A stretch of 64,000 nucleotides of DNA from Drechslerella dactyloides (taxonomy: Eukaryota; Ascomycota; Orbiliomycetes; Orbiliales; Orbiliaceae), in the NCBI GenBank assembly GCA_020064725.1, contig JAGTWJ010000001.1:806001-870000 (forward strand), in the 5' to 3' direction. The notes under the pieces were generated by a model. The model searched no databases. It was not told the DNA's origin and was given only the letters and a program-made list of their open reading frames with translations. The position numbers were made by a program, and so were the translations under genes. Of the stretch, positions 21,877 to 33,279 are shown piece by piece. Position 1 is the first letter of the stretch, and each line of letters opens with the position of its first letter.

Positions 21877-23705
21877 ATGCCGCACCTGTTGGATCTCGCT
21901 CCCGAGCTGTTAGATGAAATTCTTGGTTACGTTCTGGCCAACGACGACAGAGACGACGACAACGTATCACGCACCAATGTTACCTATTACCCAGAAACAA
22001 AAAGTTATCGCCCCCGGTTGATACCTCTCGCGACAACCTGCCCCCAATTCTACGAACTGAACAGGCGACGCAGCGCCGGCAATCCACGATGCGAGCTCTT
22101 AATGTGCTTCGAGACGGACGCTACGCCTGCGGATGATTTTAACGACAGGAAGATAAAAGTTTACCAAGAATACGACAACCTTCGCAAAGGCGAATGCAGG
22201 TCAGTCCGAACTCCTCCCTAGACGCTTCGAACTCGCCGCTATTGATCAGGAACATTCTGCTACATTAAGTATGCTCGCCCGTAGGGTGAATACTAGTATG
22301 CTAATCGGCTTTCTCTTTAAACAGAAACCTTATGATCCTCGGGACGAAAGTAGCGGAGCAGAGTCAGTTAGGATATTTCGACACACTCGACTGGGGTAAC
22401 CCGTCTGGGTCACTCTGCGATTGTGACAATTGCCATCGTCAATGGACGTGCGATATTTTGAATGCAAGGCCGGCTGGCCAGGACAAAATCAGCCGCGTCA
22501 TCCACAGCTTGCTACCTCACTTCACCAACGTCACGACGGCCTCCTTCCATGATGGCGACTATGGCATCCCCCTACCTACCTTCGCTGAAGGCATCAGGAC
22601 ACTTGTGCAAGGGTGCCTTGGTCTCACAGAGCTTTTTATCAACGTTGCGTTCTCGTTTCAGAATCCTTTCGAGTCATATCGCATCGAAGAACTCGACACC
22701 TCCAAGCCTTATGCCCGCTTGAGTGTCCTACGGCTGCAACTTAAGCTGGAGACTGGATGGCCTGAAATGCCAGCAATGTTACCACACGTAAATGGCAGCC
22801 CCAGACTTCTCGGCGCTTTACGAAGGATTCTCGAGTTCCCGAGTAAAACAGTGGAGACTTTCCAGCTCAGCACGATCGGTCCCTGGATAGAGTTCCCCCA
22901 CGAGGGCGGTGAGGACTATCTTGTCGAGGAAGGTGGACAGGACGGTCATTGGGGCCTACCATCAATAAAGACCCTCGACATTTACCTGAATGAATCTGTC
23001 GTCGGGTCGCTGCGACTGGACAGAGTTTTCTATCTCGGACCCAATATAACGAACCTTAAGATGGCCGTAGAGGGTCCTAAGCCTCTGCAATGTGATTGTG
23101 AAAGTGATCGTACGTATCTCATACCCGAGAACCTGGTGGAAGGCGGTGCTTACTTTGCTGTTGAAGGTCGGGTGGGAAATGTAGATTTCCGTGACAAATT
23201 CAAGAAATGTTTCAACTCCGAAATTGAAATGTACGGCGGCCTGAACAAGACGGTACAGTAGCACCCTTTCACCCAAATTATAACATGAAGTCCAGCCCTT
23301 TCACTCTCTCCGCCCTCCAGGGGCAAAGCAGGGTCTTCTGTCTAATAAATCATGAGTTTCGTACTGATACCTACCTCGTGGAACCCTCAGATTCGTGAGG
23401 CAGTAGCGTGCCTTGCTTATTCCGTCGAAACTCTGGAAATCCTAGATATTGGATGCCGCCATAGTCTCCACCCAGATTGGGCGACCCTTGTGTCGGAGCT
23501 TGTAGAGGAATTTCACTATTTGGCGGAAATAAGCACCAATACGCATTTGACCGTCGATGGGGACTCTGGCCCTGTTCCTGGTCTGGATTCTGCTCTTGCA
23601 ACTTATCGCACTAGGACCGGTCGCCGACAACTGTCTTGCCATTCATATCCTATGTCCGTCATATCACATGATTACACTCACGATGCTATTGCTGTGGAGT
23701 TCTGA
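21877..23705 (+). CDS. F-box-like / leucine-rich protein
   Basis: Predicted join(21877..22199, 22325..23252, 23391..23705), 521 aa. The N-terminus MPHLLDLAPELLDEILGYVL matches the F-box pattern (L-x-L-P-x-E-L-L-x-x-I) in a typical fungal start. The rest has spaced leucine/aliphatic patches such as SVLRLQLKLETG, KTLDIYLNESVVG, NITNLKMAV and SVETLEILDIG, as in divergent fungal F-box/LRR proteins. Such proteins present targets to SCF ubiquitin ligases through Skp1. The first intron (GTCAGT...AAACAG) is in phase. The second intron (GTACAG...CCCTCAG, 138 nt) is my choice because it restores the ETLEILDIG segment; a shorter intron would terminate early. The last exon is therefore less certain. The substrate is unknown. 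Confidence 0.65.
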
Positions 23706-23959
23706 GTCTATGTATATAATAGTACTTACCAGAACACTAGCAAAGCAAAACCTTCTCATGCAATACGAGTAATGCTCGTTCAATTCTATCCCTTCGTATT
23801 CTCGCATACGTGGAATTTTGCGACAACCTTAAACAGCTCACATTTGTTGCGTTGAAGTCCCAATTTCCAACATCACAAGTCCACACACCACCAAAGCTCA
23901 TTCAAGTCACGTCCGATTCCAAGTTTGGCCCCGCGGTTCCCCCACTACCAATCTCCAAA

Positions 23960-24447
23960 ATGAATCGTCGAATGGTAAGCCTCCCTCCCTCCAGCTACCG
24001 CGCTCTGTACAACGCTACATATCTAGATCCACCCTCAAGCTAACCATCCCCCGCCCACAGCTCACCCGCGAGGAAGAATCCGCGGCCGAAACACCAGTCA
24101 CCCTCGCCGACCAAACCGCCATCAACACCTTCTCCATCCTGCATTCCCGCCACAGCGTCCTAACAGCCACGCTGACCGAAAAGCGGACGGAAAAAGAATA
24201 CCTCTCCGACGTCACCAACGAGCTCGAACTCTCCGACGACGACGACCTCGTACCCTATAAGATCGGTGACGCGTTCGTCTCCCTGCGCGTCGAGGAGGTC
24301 CGCGAGCTGCTGGAACAGGAGTCCCGCGGGATCGATGAGGAGATCGAAGAGCTGGAGAGCCGCGTGCGGAGCGAACAGGGCAAAATGGACGAGCTGAAGG
24401 TGCAGCTGTACGCCAAGTTTGGGAGGAGTATAAACTTGGAAGCGTGA
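23960..24447 (+). CDS. PFD4: Prefoldin subunit 4
   Basis: join(23960..23974, 24061..24447), 133 aa. The five-codon first exon MNRRM, cut by a GTAAGC...CACAG intron (86 nt, GCTAACC branch site), joins LTREEE to rebuild the conserved MNRRML start. The body shows the beta-prefoldin plan: an N-terminal coiled coil (INTFSILHSRHSVL), the hallmark ELELSDDDDLVPYKIGDAF (about 65-83) forming the beta hairpins, and a C-terminal coiled coil ending in KFGRSINLEA, the invariant tail of the subunit. Prefoldin is the cytosolic hexamer that delivers nascent actin and tubulin to the CCT chaperonin. Length matches the family. It lies 254 bp after the F-box-like gene on the same strand, which looks coincidental. 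Confidence 0.95.
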
Positions 24448-25100
24448 TGGGGTGGCGTAGGCAATCTGTCTTGAATCTGGCATGCGAGAGCGGGAAGGAC
24501 ACGTGCTTATCGATAGAGGTGGCCCGCGGGGCTGCGGATATTGAAGTACGTTCTGTCACTTGAGCGACGCAGCTCGGGATATTAGCCTCGAGCGATTGTG
24601 CATCCGCTACGGCTGCTAGACAGTCGTGCTGATATTGGTGACGGTAGTGGCTGGATAACTCCTAGATATATATAGATTACATATCCACGGGCCTATCCGA
24701 CATTCTCGAAACTACTAGGAACGGTCCACAATCTTGCCTGATGTAATAATACACGTATATATGCATGTATACAATTTGTGTTCTCAGGCTCAAGGCCCGA
24801 CGCACATTATGATAACCGAAAGAAGAAGACCGCCTGCAGAGTCAACATTCGGGTACCAAGGCAAGATTCCGCGACCGTACTAAAGTGGACCAGACAGTGA
24901 TACAACTTGTGCAAGAGCCTCTATTTCTGAGAACTTCGACGCTCCGGAAGGGTCATGCTAGAATAAAAGGCAAGCTAAATATGAAACGGAGTGTTTATAT
25001 CTTCAAATTCAGTGGTCTCAAGTTGACTTCAAGCTAAAGTCGCAGCTGATCCAGACAGCGTAAAGTGGAGTTACTGAAGCAACAGTCAAGCTGCCACCTC
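24448..25100. other. Convergent intergenic region
   Basis: The 653 bp between the stop codons of prefoldin 4 and the CDF transporter. AT-rich, with no gene or RNA recognised. It must hold both 3' ends. Confidence 0.6.
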
Positions 25101-26699
25101 TTACAACTCCTTCTTCACGAAATGCTCCTAGAAAAGCAGTCAGTACTAGTTGTCACGAGTTCTAACGACGGCGAACCTACCGGAGAATGAGTCGTCTCGT
25201 AGTCAATATGTACGTAGGCACGCTCAACATCGGGCAAACTCTCCAGCTTCATCTGTAGTTCCTCAGCAATATCATGCGTATGCCTCAGCGAGGAGTCTGG
25301 GTCCATCACCACGTCAACCTCGACGACGAGCCGCGGGCCGCTGTGGTACGCTCTCACGGTATCCAGTTGCAGGATTTCAGGCGAATGCGTCATTGCTGGA
25401 GATAAGTGAACCGCACAATTAGTATATGCATAAATGAATTCGACCCGAAGGTGACCAAGAATCATTGGGATGGCATACAGATATAGGTGATCAGCTGCTG
25501 GGTGTCCAAGTCGGCAGCTTTGCCAACCAGCAGCATGAACTCTTCCCAAGCAGTCTTGAGCCATAGACCGAGGATGACGACGGAGATGATGATGGCACCC
25601 ATGGGATCGATCCACCATCTTAGAACGGAACCGCCCAGGGATGTCAAGATACCGAACCCGTTAACGAAGAGGTCATTCCGATGGTCCCGCCAGAGGACGT
25701 AAACCTGCAGCCATATCCATCAGTACAATTGCTTGCTGATGTACCCTTGAATGGGCAAAGCGAGTAGGAGCCAACTAACATCGCTGTAGATATCCTTCAG
25801 CGCCCAGCAGTAGCAGAATAGGACGAACTTTGTCGCGAATGCCGCGCAGACAGAAATCACAGACTCGATATGGAGATCTTTCGTCTGCTGGTCCGCACCG
25901 GACGCGAGATCACGCGCTGAGATGACGATTAGGATAAGCGAGACGGCAGACATGACGAATGAGAAGGTGATATTCCCAGCTGTCTCGAGGCGGGCCTTTC
26001 CGGATGGAAATTTCTTCGAATCAACCTTTTTGATTGCGCGGCGCGAGAGCAATAGGATAATATTCGACATCGGATCGAATATCGAATCAGCCATGGCTTA
26101 AAGGGCGAATAAGTTAGCATGCCTGGTATCGTGATCCGGACAGTAATGAAGGAAGGCGTTCATACTGGCGAACAGCGACAGCGAGCCTGACTTCACAGCA
26201 GCGAAGATTTGCACAGCTGATAGAAGGATATTGGCAGCCTACGCATCGCATCACGCGTCGTCCGTCAGCGAGATATCCACACCCAAGCACGACGAATACC
26301 ACTGTCGGGAGCTACACGTACGAAACTGCCCCATATCGCGATCTTGTACTTGAGCGCCGTATCCTCGACTGTATCTCTCGCCTCATTTCGATGTTCCTCG
26401 ATGCTCTTCAAGAGCTTCTTGATCTTCTCGTTCTGCGCCTCGTAGAACTCCTTGAGCTCCGCGCCATTCGCCTTCTTCGCATGCGGGTGCTTTCGCTTCC
26501 GGCTTTCGTTGGACGCATTCTTCCTGATCAGATTGATTTCAGACGGCGACTTGAGCGCCCGCGAGAGCGAGTACGGATCGCTGGAGGCGCTTTGCTGGCG
26601 CGTGATTGTTGATTCGTCAGCAAGCGACGGGTTGACATTGCGGTGTGTTGTGGTGTCGTCAATGGACGAAAGCTCGATGCTCGAGGCGTTGGCGGCCAT
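25101..26699 (-). CDS. Cation diffusion facilitator, manganese type
   Basis: Six exons: complement(25101..25127, 25181..25395, 25479..25704, 25780..26096, 26166..26238, 26322..26699), 411 aa. The last exon codes only EHFVKKEL. All junctions keep phase and rebuild conserved fungal CDF blocks: SLSLFATMADSIFDPMSN, LWRDHRNDLFVNGFGILTS, WWIDPMGAIIISVVILGLW, ITYISMTHSPEI and AYVHIDYETTHSP. The metal site has DxxxD in helix 2 (Asp154, Asp158) and DxxxD in helix 5 (Asp263, Asp267). Mn-type CDFs have this pair, while Zn-type CDFs have His in the second motif, so Mn export to the vacuole, Golgi or outside is the best inference. The N-terminal 125 residues are soluble, basic and partly coiled coil. The C-terminal cytosolic domain is present. 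Confidence 0.92.
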
Positions 26700-27741
26700 G
26701 TTTTCCCACAGTTGGTCGAGATACCCGGTGCAAAGCCGGAGGACGCGGATCCGGATATCGAAAATTTAGCGGGCGAGATGGGGAATGTGGAGGAGAAAGG
26801 AGATGGACCAAACGGGCTCGAATAAAGCCTCGGATGCCCGCTGCCTCCGGGCGTTAATTAGTCAAGTCTTAGGAAGATAGGCGGCGACGTCGGGCTTGAA
26901 CTAAGCTTTTCAATATCCGACGGAACATGTCCTGCACCAATTGCCATGTCTCTTCGGATCTAATCGATGCCGCCGAGCAGGAGGAAGGCTTCTTGGGCTA
27001 GCTTCCAAGCTATTGCTGGAGACAACAACTGCCCTTCTTGATTGGCTTCTCCTGAATCATGCTGCTTTATCTTTGCTGCTTTGAGATCACGCTTTCACTG
27101 GTTTGTAAGGTTGCAGGTGGCTGTGTGGGGGACTCGCTTGCAGTTGGAGATTGGAGATTTACAGACGCGTAACCAGCGGTGGAGTAAGAAATCTATAGAG
27201 TTAAAGTCGAATTCCTCATCAGAAAAAAACTACCTACGTATACAGGCTTCGTGCTTGAAGGACTCCCATGGAAGTAAGAAATTTTGAAAAGGGGTAGAAA
27301 GGCCTTTTTCAACGTAACTAGAAGAAATGATAAATTGTACAGTAGTGTATAAGACAGTAGCCGAAAGAGAAGTTTTTGTTTTCATTTCCACCGCCTTTAA
27401 AACCCTGAAACGACAATCCACTTCGCAAACATGCATGGCAACAGTGCGCGGTGCGTAGACATGACTTGCCCACTGGCCCCAAAACCTCGATCCATCGCTT
27501 GAAAACAACCATCTGGGGGCAGCCAATCCACCGAGAGAAACGATCATTACAATTGCACTAAAGTTCAGCCCACATAAAGACGTTATTCAAAGGAAGATGT
27601 AAAAAAACAGAGGACCCAGTAAGAAGAGAACGGAAAAAAACAGAAAGAGATCATGAGTGGAAGGGTATATCGCGAAACCAGTAGAGCATTAGGAAGCGAC
27701 CAAGCCAAAAAGAACTGGGACGACCGTGAATTGAGTGAGAT
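26700..27741. other. Intergenic between Atg27 and CDF genes
   Basis: Promoter of the CDF gene on the right of its ATG, and the 3' flank of Atg27 (A-rich on plus, so T-rich in sense). No additional gene recognised. Confidence 0.55.
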
Positions 27742-28976
27742 CTAAATAGCGCTGTACCCACCTCTACCCCCGCTTCCTTGAAAGGTGTTCACCGCCCTTC
27801 GCAAGAAGTCTTTGATGAGATATGGAAGATCTCGCAAGGTATCGCTGTGAGGTAGAAGATCCCATCTGTAAAAAGAAAATTCGTCATACACAAGGCGTGA
27901 TTCTGCGTGTTAGTATCCCTCTTTCTCGTGCGTATAACGTACTCGATATATATGTTTATAATCGTGTCGGACAAAACGATGGTTGCTGCCTCAGACGGGT
28001 AACTGGACGTACCCTCGTGCACCATATTTGTTGTAGTTCAGCCACGATCCGAAGATAAGATACGCGGCGACGGCCAAAAACACACTGCCCCAGGTTGGAT
28101 ATCTGTCAGCATGCGGGACTGCGAGCATTTCTGTCGCGATAATGTGCTCACTCACATAACAATGAACCAGGTAAAAAATCCCCAGCCGCCCTTCGATTCT
28201 CCAGGAGTCTTATCCATTGCACCCTCGCAGGCGTGTTTTGTCTTCCACTCCAATACTAATGTCGATTGATCGTAGCTGACGACTTTGAGCGCATCCTCGC
28301 TATTGCCATCCTCTTTATCGTCACAAAGGAACTCGACGATAGCGCTTTGTTTCGCATTTGCGTATTCCCCGCCGTGCAGCGTGACGTTCAGCCCCAAAAC
28401 TTTCTTATCCGAGTCTCGCATGATCGTGTACTCGGGTTCAGAATCTTTCGAGCTCTTGGCGTCGGCGATAGGGATGATGTGCAGCGGTTTCGGATCGGGC
28501 TTTCCGTCGTGCGATGGCCAATCGACCAAGCAGACCTGCGTGCCATCCGCGCATCGATCGTTGCTGTCGATGTCCTTGTCCCACTCGATTGCACCCTGTG
28601 TTTGCAGCATGAAACGTAAGCCTCCAGCCCCGGCACCACGACTCCCAAAAACCATGGAATCAGCAGGATTATGCGCAATACGTACATTCGGATTTATCGT
28701 GTAAGTTTTCTTGGTTTCCTATGTTCCCGAAAAAAGGCGGACTTTGTCAATATCGTCATTCTCAGTTGCGACGACTGCATCCGTGCGCTTCCGTCTCACT
28801 CCTGACGAACGTACCGATGGTGCCTCCTTTACCGTCACAACAACAGAATGCTGCTTCAACTCCTTGAAATCAAACTTGACGCCATCGGCCTCCGCTGTAC
28901 CGGTGAAATCGGCGAGCGAGGATATTGGTAAGAGTAGTAGCGTCGACAGAAGCGACAGCGATGTTTGTGGTCTCAT
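27742..28976 (-). CDS. ATG27: Autophagy-related protein 27 (Atg27)
   Basis: Five exons: complement(27742..27865, 28013..28084, 28156..28595, 28686..28718, 28815..28976), 276 aa. It has a signal peptide (about 1-22, MRPQTSLSLLSTLLLLPISS) and a lumenal Atg27/mannose-6-phosphate-receptor-like domain with ADGVKFDFKEL, TYTINPN, CADGTQVCLVDW and AIVEFLCDD. A single transmembrane helix follows at about 203-224 (GFFTWFIVIVFLAVAAYLIF). The cytosolic tail GSWLNYNKYGARGWDLLPHS is characteristic, and the C-terminus is GGYSAI. Yeast Atg27 cycles between Golgi, endosome and vacuole and helps Atg9 vesicle traffic; its C-terminal YSAV is a tyrosine sorting signal, and YSAI here fits. The first cysteine of the lumenal domain and the cysteine usually found in the strand around TINPN seem absent together. 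The 11-codon second exon is supported by phase on both sides. Confidence 0.93.
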
Positions 28977-30391
28977 CGTGTCTTGGTTGGGTAGGAGAGC
29001 GGTCGGTGGTAAAGGAGTAGTTGGAGGGAGGATGACGACGCTCGAGCGGCGAAGGGAAGAAGAGGTCGAAGGGAGGAGATGGAAAGGAAGAGGGAGGAAT
29101 AGGAGATCGCGATGACGGAATGAGAGTCTCTTCTTCTCTTGGTCTCTCTTTTCACTCCGTTCCTCTCTAGCGGTCCTCAGCTCTGGGTAATTTCTTCGGG
29201 GTCGCGTTCTTCCGGAGATTGTATCCTACAGGGGCACCTGTCAAACTTAAACTTGAAGTAGCTAAAATGCTTCTCGAGATGATTCGTCAGTAATTTAAAA
29301 TATAGGAGGCCGGGGAGAGAGCAAGCTGGTCTATTTGACTGTTAGTTCCGCCGTCGACTTGATCGGCTCCGTTCGGGCTGTTGTTGCCGATGTGTCTTGA
29401 TGTCGTTCTCCGAAGGCAAAGTAGCGTGGCCGGAGCAGTAAGCGTGGTTAGCAAGTGCGTAGCGGTCGGTGGCTTTGGGCGGCGGCCTTACCACGACACC
29501 GGCAGATCTCCTGACACCGCCGCTGACTAACGCAGCCCGCTAATCAACATCCTGCGCCCAGCCCGCGTTTCACGCTGACAGCATCACCGCTACGTCCAGC
29601 CGCGATGATTCATTCCGCCCTCACGATATCGCCCGTACGTATACATCTACACACATCATCTACATGGAACGCCTGGCTGACCGCTCGTTTTCGCTCCTCA
29701 TAGCCCGGTATCATGGCGGGCACTTCGTCATCGACGAGGCAAACGCCCGTTGCCCCGCCGCCTACCGCCGACCCCAAGCTATCCCACGGTCATACGTAAT
29801 TCATCTGCCGGATTTATCAGCACCCTCCCAGGGCCCCAAGCTCTGCAGCCAGGACTAAGCTTCGTTCAGCCGGAAACATCGCCAGTCTAGCACGCTACAA
29901 GCTTATCTTCAGGCTCGGATCGTCCATACCATTCCACACCCTACCATACATACCATTGTGATTGACAACATGCCTAGTTTTTGGTTGCGGACGAAGGAAT
30001 CCGCGGTAGCCCGCGCAGGCTAGAACACTCGGCCGACTCCACCTCCGTCGTGCCAATTGTCGCACAAGAGCCGCAGTAAGCTCAGCGACAAACCATTGAA
30101 GCCTGGTCATCGTGCAACAAACTTCCTGCAGTCGGCAGCTGCACGTCTGACGAGATGTTTGATAGTAGTTTCGTTTGACTCGTAACATTTGGGTACAGCC
30201 CAGCTGAGCACGACATCCTTAACGTTATGGCTTGCGACGTCGATGGCTTCGGCGACCTCGTGGTTTGGACGCGGCTGCCTCGCTACATCCATGCTTGCCC
30301 ATATAAACTCCCTCTATTCTAATATTCAGTCCACATGCGCCCATTCATCATCCATGGACATGTTATGTTGTCAATCTCGTCGCGTGCCAAA
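28977..30391. other. Intergenic; Atg27 promoter
   Basis: Next to 28976 the minus strand is C/T-rich (plus strand purine-rich, 29,010-29,130), which fits an Atg27 leader. The rest shows no supported gene. The downstream flank of the sulfotransferase-like gene is at the right end. Confidence 0.55.
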
Positions 30392-31830
30392 CTACACCAT
30401 GATCCTGAACTGCCTCAAGTACTCGTAATCCGCCATGTTATCCTCCGCCGTCTTTTCAATAACGGCAGCCGCCTCCTCGCCGTACTTCTCAACCCACTCC
30501 TTCCTCTCGTCGGCAGCGCTCTTCACCTTCTTCTGCCCAGAAACCAATAGTCAGCAGGAAATTCCCCAGCCTTGCTCGTATGCGATACGTACCACCGTCC
30601 TGGGCTTCAGGCCCGAGCTCCCGATGGCGTCTTCATGGAAGCCCTTCCATTTGTCGAAGCTCTCGCAGCCCTTGTTCGCACTCCATTCGAGCATCCCTTC
30701 GTCGAACTCCAGCCCGACCATTTCGCAGAATGTCTGAATGACCTCCTTCGGGTGATCAAGCAGGTCGTCCGCATCGATGACGCAAACCTCATACGGCTTG
30801 TTCCCACTATCTCCATTTGACTCTTTCGTCCCGTTGGTGTGTTCGCTCCCTCCATTAACGCCGTTCGTCGCGTGCACGCCGTTCTCCGCCGTCGCAGGCG
30901 TGCGCTTGATAACTCGTTCTTTCTTCAGATAGTCGAACAATACTCTCAACTCCCGATACCCCGCCTCGTTCGGCATGAAGTATTTGAAACCCGTCATCTC
31001 GTTCAGCGGCGGGATGCAGCACCGATAGTACGATGGCACCGCCCTCCTCGGGTTCCTGATGAGGAACGCGAACTGGTACCGTTTCAATGTCGATAGCGGC
31101 AGAACCGTAGGGTTGTCCTCTTTATGGACCCCGTTCGAGTCGCCATTCGAGTCGCCATTGCTGGCCGTCACCGTGGACGGTGCTACCTTGGCGTTCTGGT
31201 AGGTAGCGTGATCGTTGGGTGGGACCAGGTAGCTGGCCATATCTTTGATGAAGATTCGCTTGCCCTACATAAAGAACTCCGCCCAATCGTCGCGAATACC
31301 CCGTTAGAATATGAAATGCACCCGTCATGCAGGCCGCGCGGCTTGATCTCGCAGAACCCGTCATGGGGGTGCAAGTTTCAGCTGATCAGGCCTCCCTCAT
31401 GATCACCCGTCCGGTTACCTGGATCGATCGGTTCGAAGTGGGGGTGCCTGTGTGCCGGAGAGATTAAGAATCACACCTCTTTTTCATTCCCTTTCTTTTC
31501 AATATTTTCCAAGATGGTTTTGTAGGTCGAGCTGCTGAATCCGCTTTGCTCTCTGTCATTCACCGCTTCTTGACTCTCGCCTTCATATCGGGATGACAGC
31601 CTCTCAGGCCCTATATAATTTCACATGACGTTTGATATTCAGCAACCAACTTTGCCATCGCCGAGCACCCGGCAAGCAATCGCGATCAGCATACCATAGT
31701 AAAAGGCATCACCAAAGGGCTCGTGAATGCACTCCAAATCCTCAGTCCTCGTCATGAAGACCCGTTCAAAAGCTGTACTGCAGCTTCGAGGATGGGTGGC
31801 AACAAAGATTGGAAGCTTCGTATCAAGCAT
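30392..31830 (-). CDS. Sulfotransferase-like P-loop protein
   Basis: Four exons: complement(30392..30532, 30593..31264, 31477..31610, 31695..31830), 360 aa. The N-terminus IFVATHPRSCSTAFERVFMT carries a PRSxST loop equivalent to the 5'-phosphosulfate-binding loop of sulfotransferases. FLIRNPRRAVPSYY (about 157-171) corresponds to their 3'-phosphate-binding motif (Arg160, Ser168). Other family blocks, HEPFGDAFYYGPERLSSRYE and GKRIFIKDMASYLVPP, are rebuilt by the introns. The fungal family is widespread in Pezizomycotina but poorly studied, and whether members use PAPS is not known to me. Two low-complexity inserts rich in Asn-Gly, Ser and Asp (about 126-138 and 215-246) interrupt the core. They look like loop expansions. 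The product lacks a signal peptide, so it is likely cytosolic. Confidence 0.85.
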
Positions 31831-33279
31831 TGTGGCTGTTTTCTATACGAACTTGAGATCTTTTGATAGATCAATTGAGAAGAGAGAAAAAATTGTCGAA
31901 TTTTGGCGGATTTGACACGCTGAATAGATCGATCTTTCCCTCCAGGCCCGGAACGGGACAACCTTGCCCCGGTATTTAAATGCTCAATGGCGCCCTCAAA
32001 ACTCTGCTTTGACAGCCAGCTCTCGAAGCAAGACTGCTTCCTTGCAGAGCTATAACATAGATGTTGTAACGGTTCCTCACAAAGACCCACTTTTCGCCCT
32101 CCCCACGCAGCCCCCCTGGCAGCAACGTAACAGTTACTTAACCCCGGTGCTCTCATTCTCGCCGGACCTTCCAGAGCTCCCTACCTCATCGAGCCTCATC
32201 CCTCGCGCCTCAAAAGGCACGGACGCCGCTATGGACGTTAGCAGCGCGACTAGCATGGTTCGCCGGTCGACCGGTTTAACTTCTGTTTCGATTCGCTTAG
32301 GCCCGTTGTGGTGTGGAGCCGATGATGTCGTTCAAGAGTTTTAGGTTCTTTCGCGAGTGGGGCTTTGGGGTAGTCGCATGCGGCGGGCACTTTTTCCAAC
32401 CAACTTGGTCCCCCCGCATTCTGCCAGGTATTCTGCAGGCAAGATACCTGTTACCTTTGCCCGCACGGACGGCGATCGTATATGGATATGTACAGTCCAC
32501 GTACTGTGTACTTGCCCAAGAAACGCAGTCGCGTTGCGTGGGTGTTAAAAATCCAACAGTCCATTCGTCCTGCGCATACGTATACTGGAAGAGAGGCATC
32601 TAGCCGGGTAGCCGATGGGGGTGAACGCATCTCTAACGGCTCTCGTAGGCTCGGGTCGGCATTACTTATCTGGTTAGGCATGCTTATGCCACAGTAGTTG
32701 GCAAGATGGGCTCGGCCATCCCGCTTGCGTGGTTCGGGTTAGAGGGCTGCCCGTTCGCAAATTTAAATGTGAATCTGTGGACAACACAGCATCTATGTAC
32801 GACGAATGCAAGATCCAGATCTGGTTACTCAAGATCTGGCGGTAAACGGTAGCGTAGACGAGTGCAAAAATTGTATTTCTAAAGACGGTGTTATGTATTC
32901 CTTACGATTCTACACGTTCGTAAGTGGTACGATTTTATTCGAATCAGCTGTCATGAAGAACGTATTTACATTTAAACCCCTCAGACCATAACTAGTAGCA
33001 AGTACTATAGTATACTACTAACAAAAGTAGATGAAGAGCCGGATAGCTCCGGATCTGCATAGACTATCGCGACTTATTTACAAGCGCCCGCACTCCACGT
33101 GCACATGCACGACTTATTCCCTCCCGCCGAGCTCTCCTTCACAGGATATATGTACACACACGCCACACCGCCCACATCACGGCTAGGAATCGATCCAGAA
33201 GTCGATTAACAAACCCTGCTGATCCCAGTCCTCTCGAGCTCTCACTAACGTATATCTATCGAGATAAACGCATGTACCC
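31831..33279. other. Intergenic, no gene recognised
   Basis: Separates the sulfotransferase-like gene (its upstream side) from the 3' end of the esterase gene. Only short unsupported frames. AT-rich near 32,750-33,060. Confidence 0.5.
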
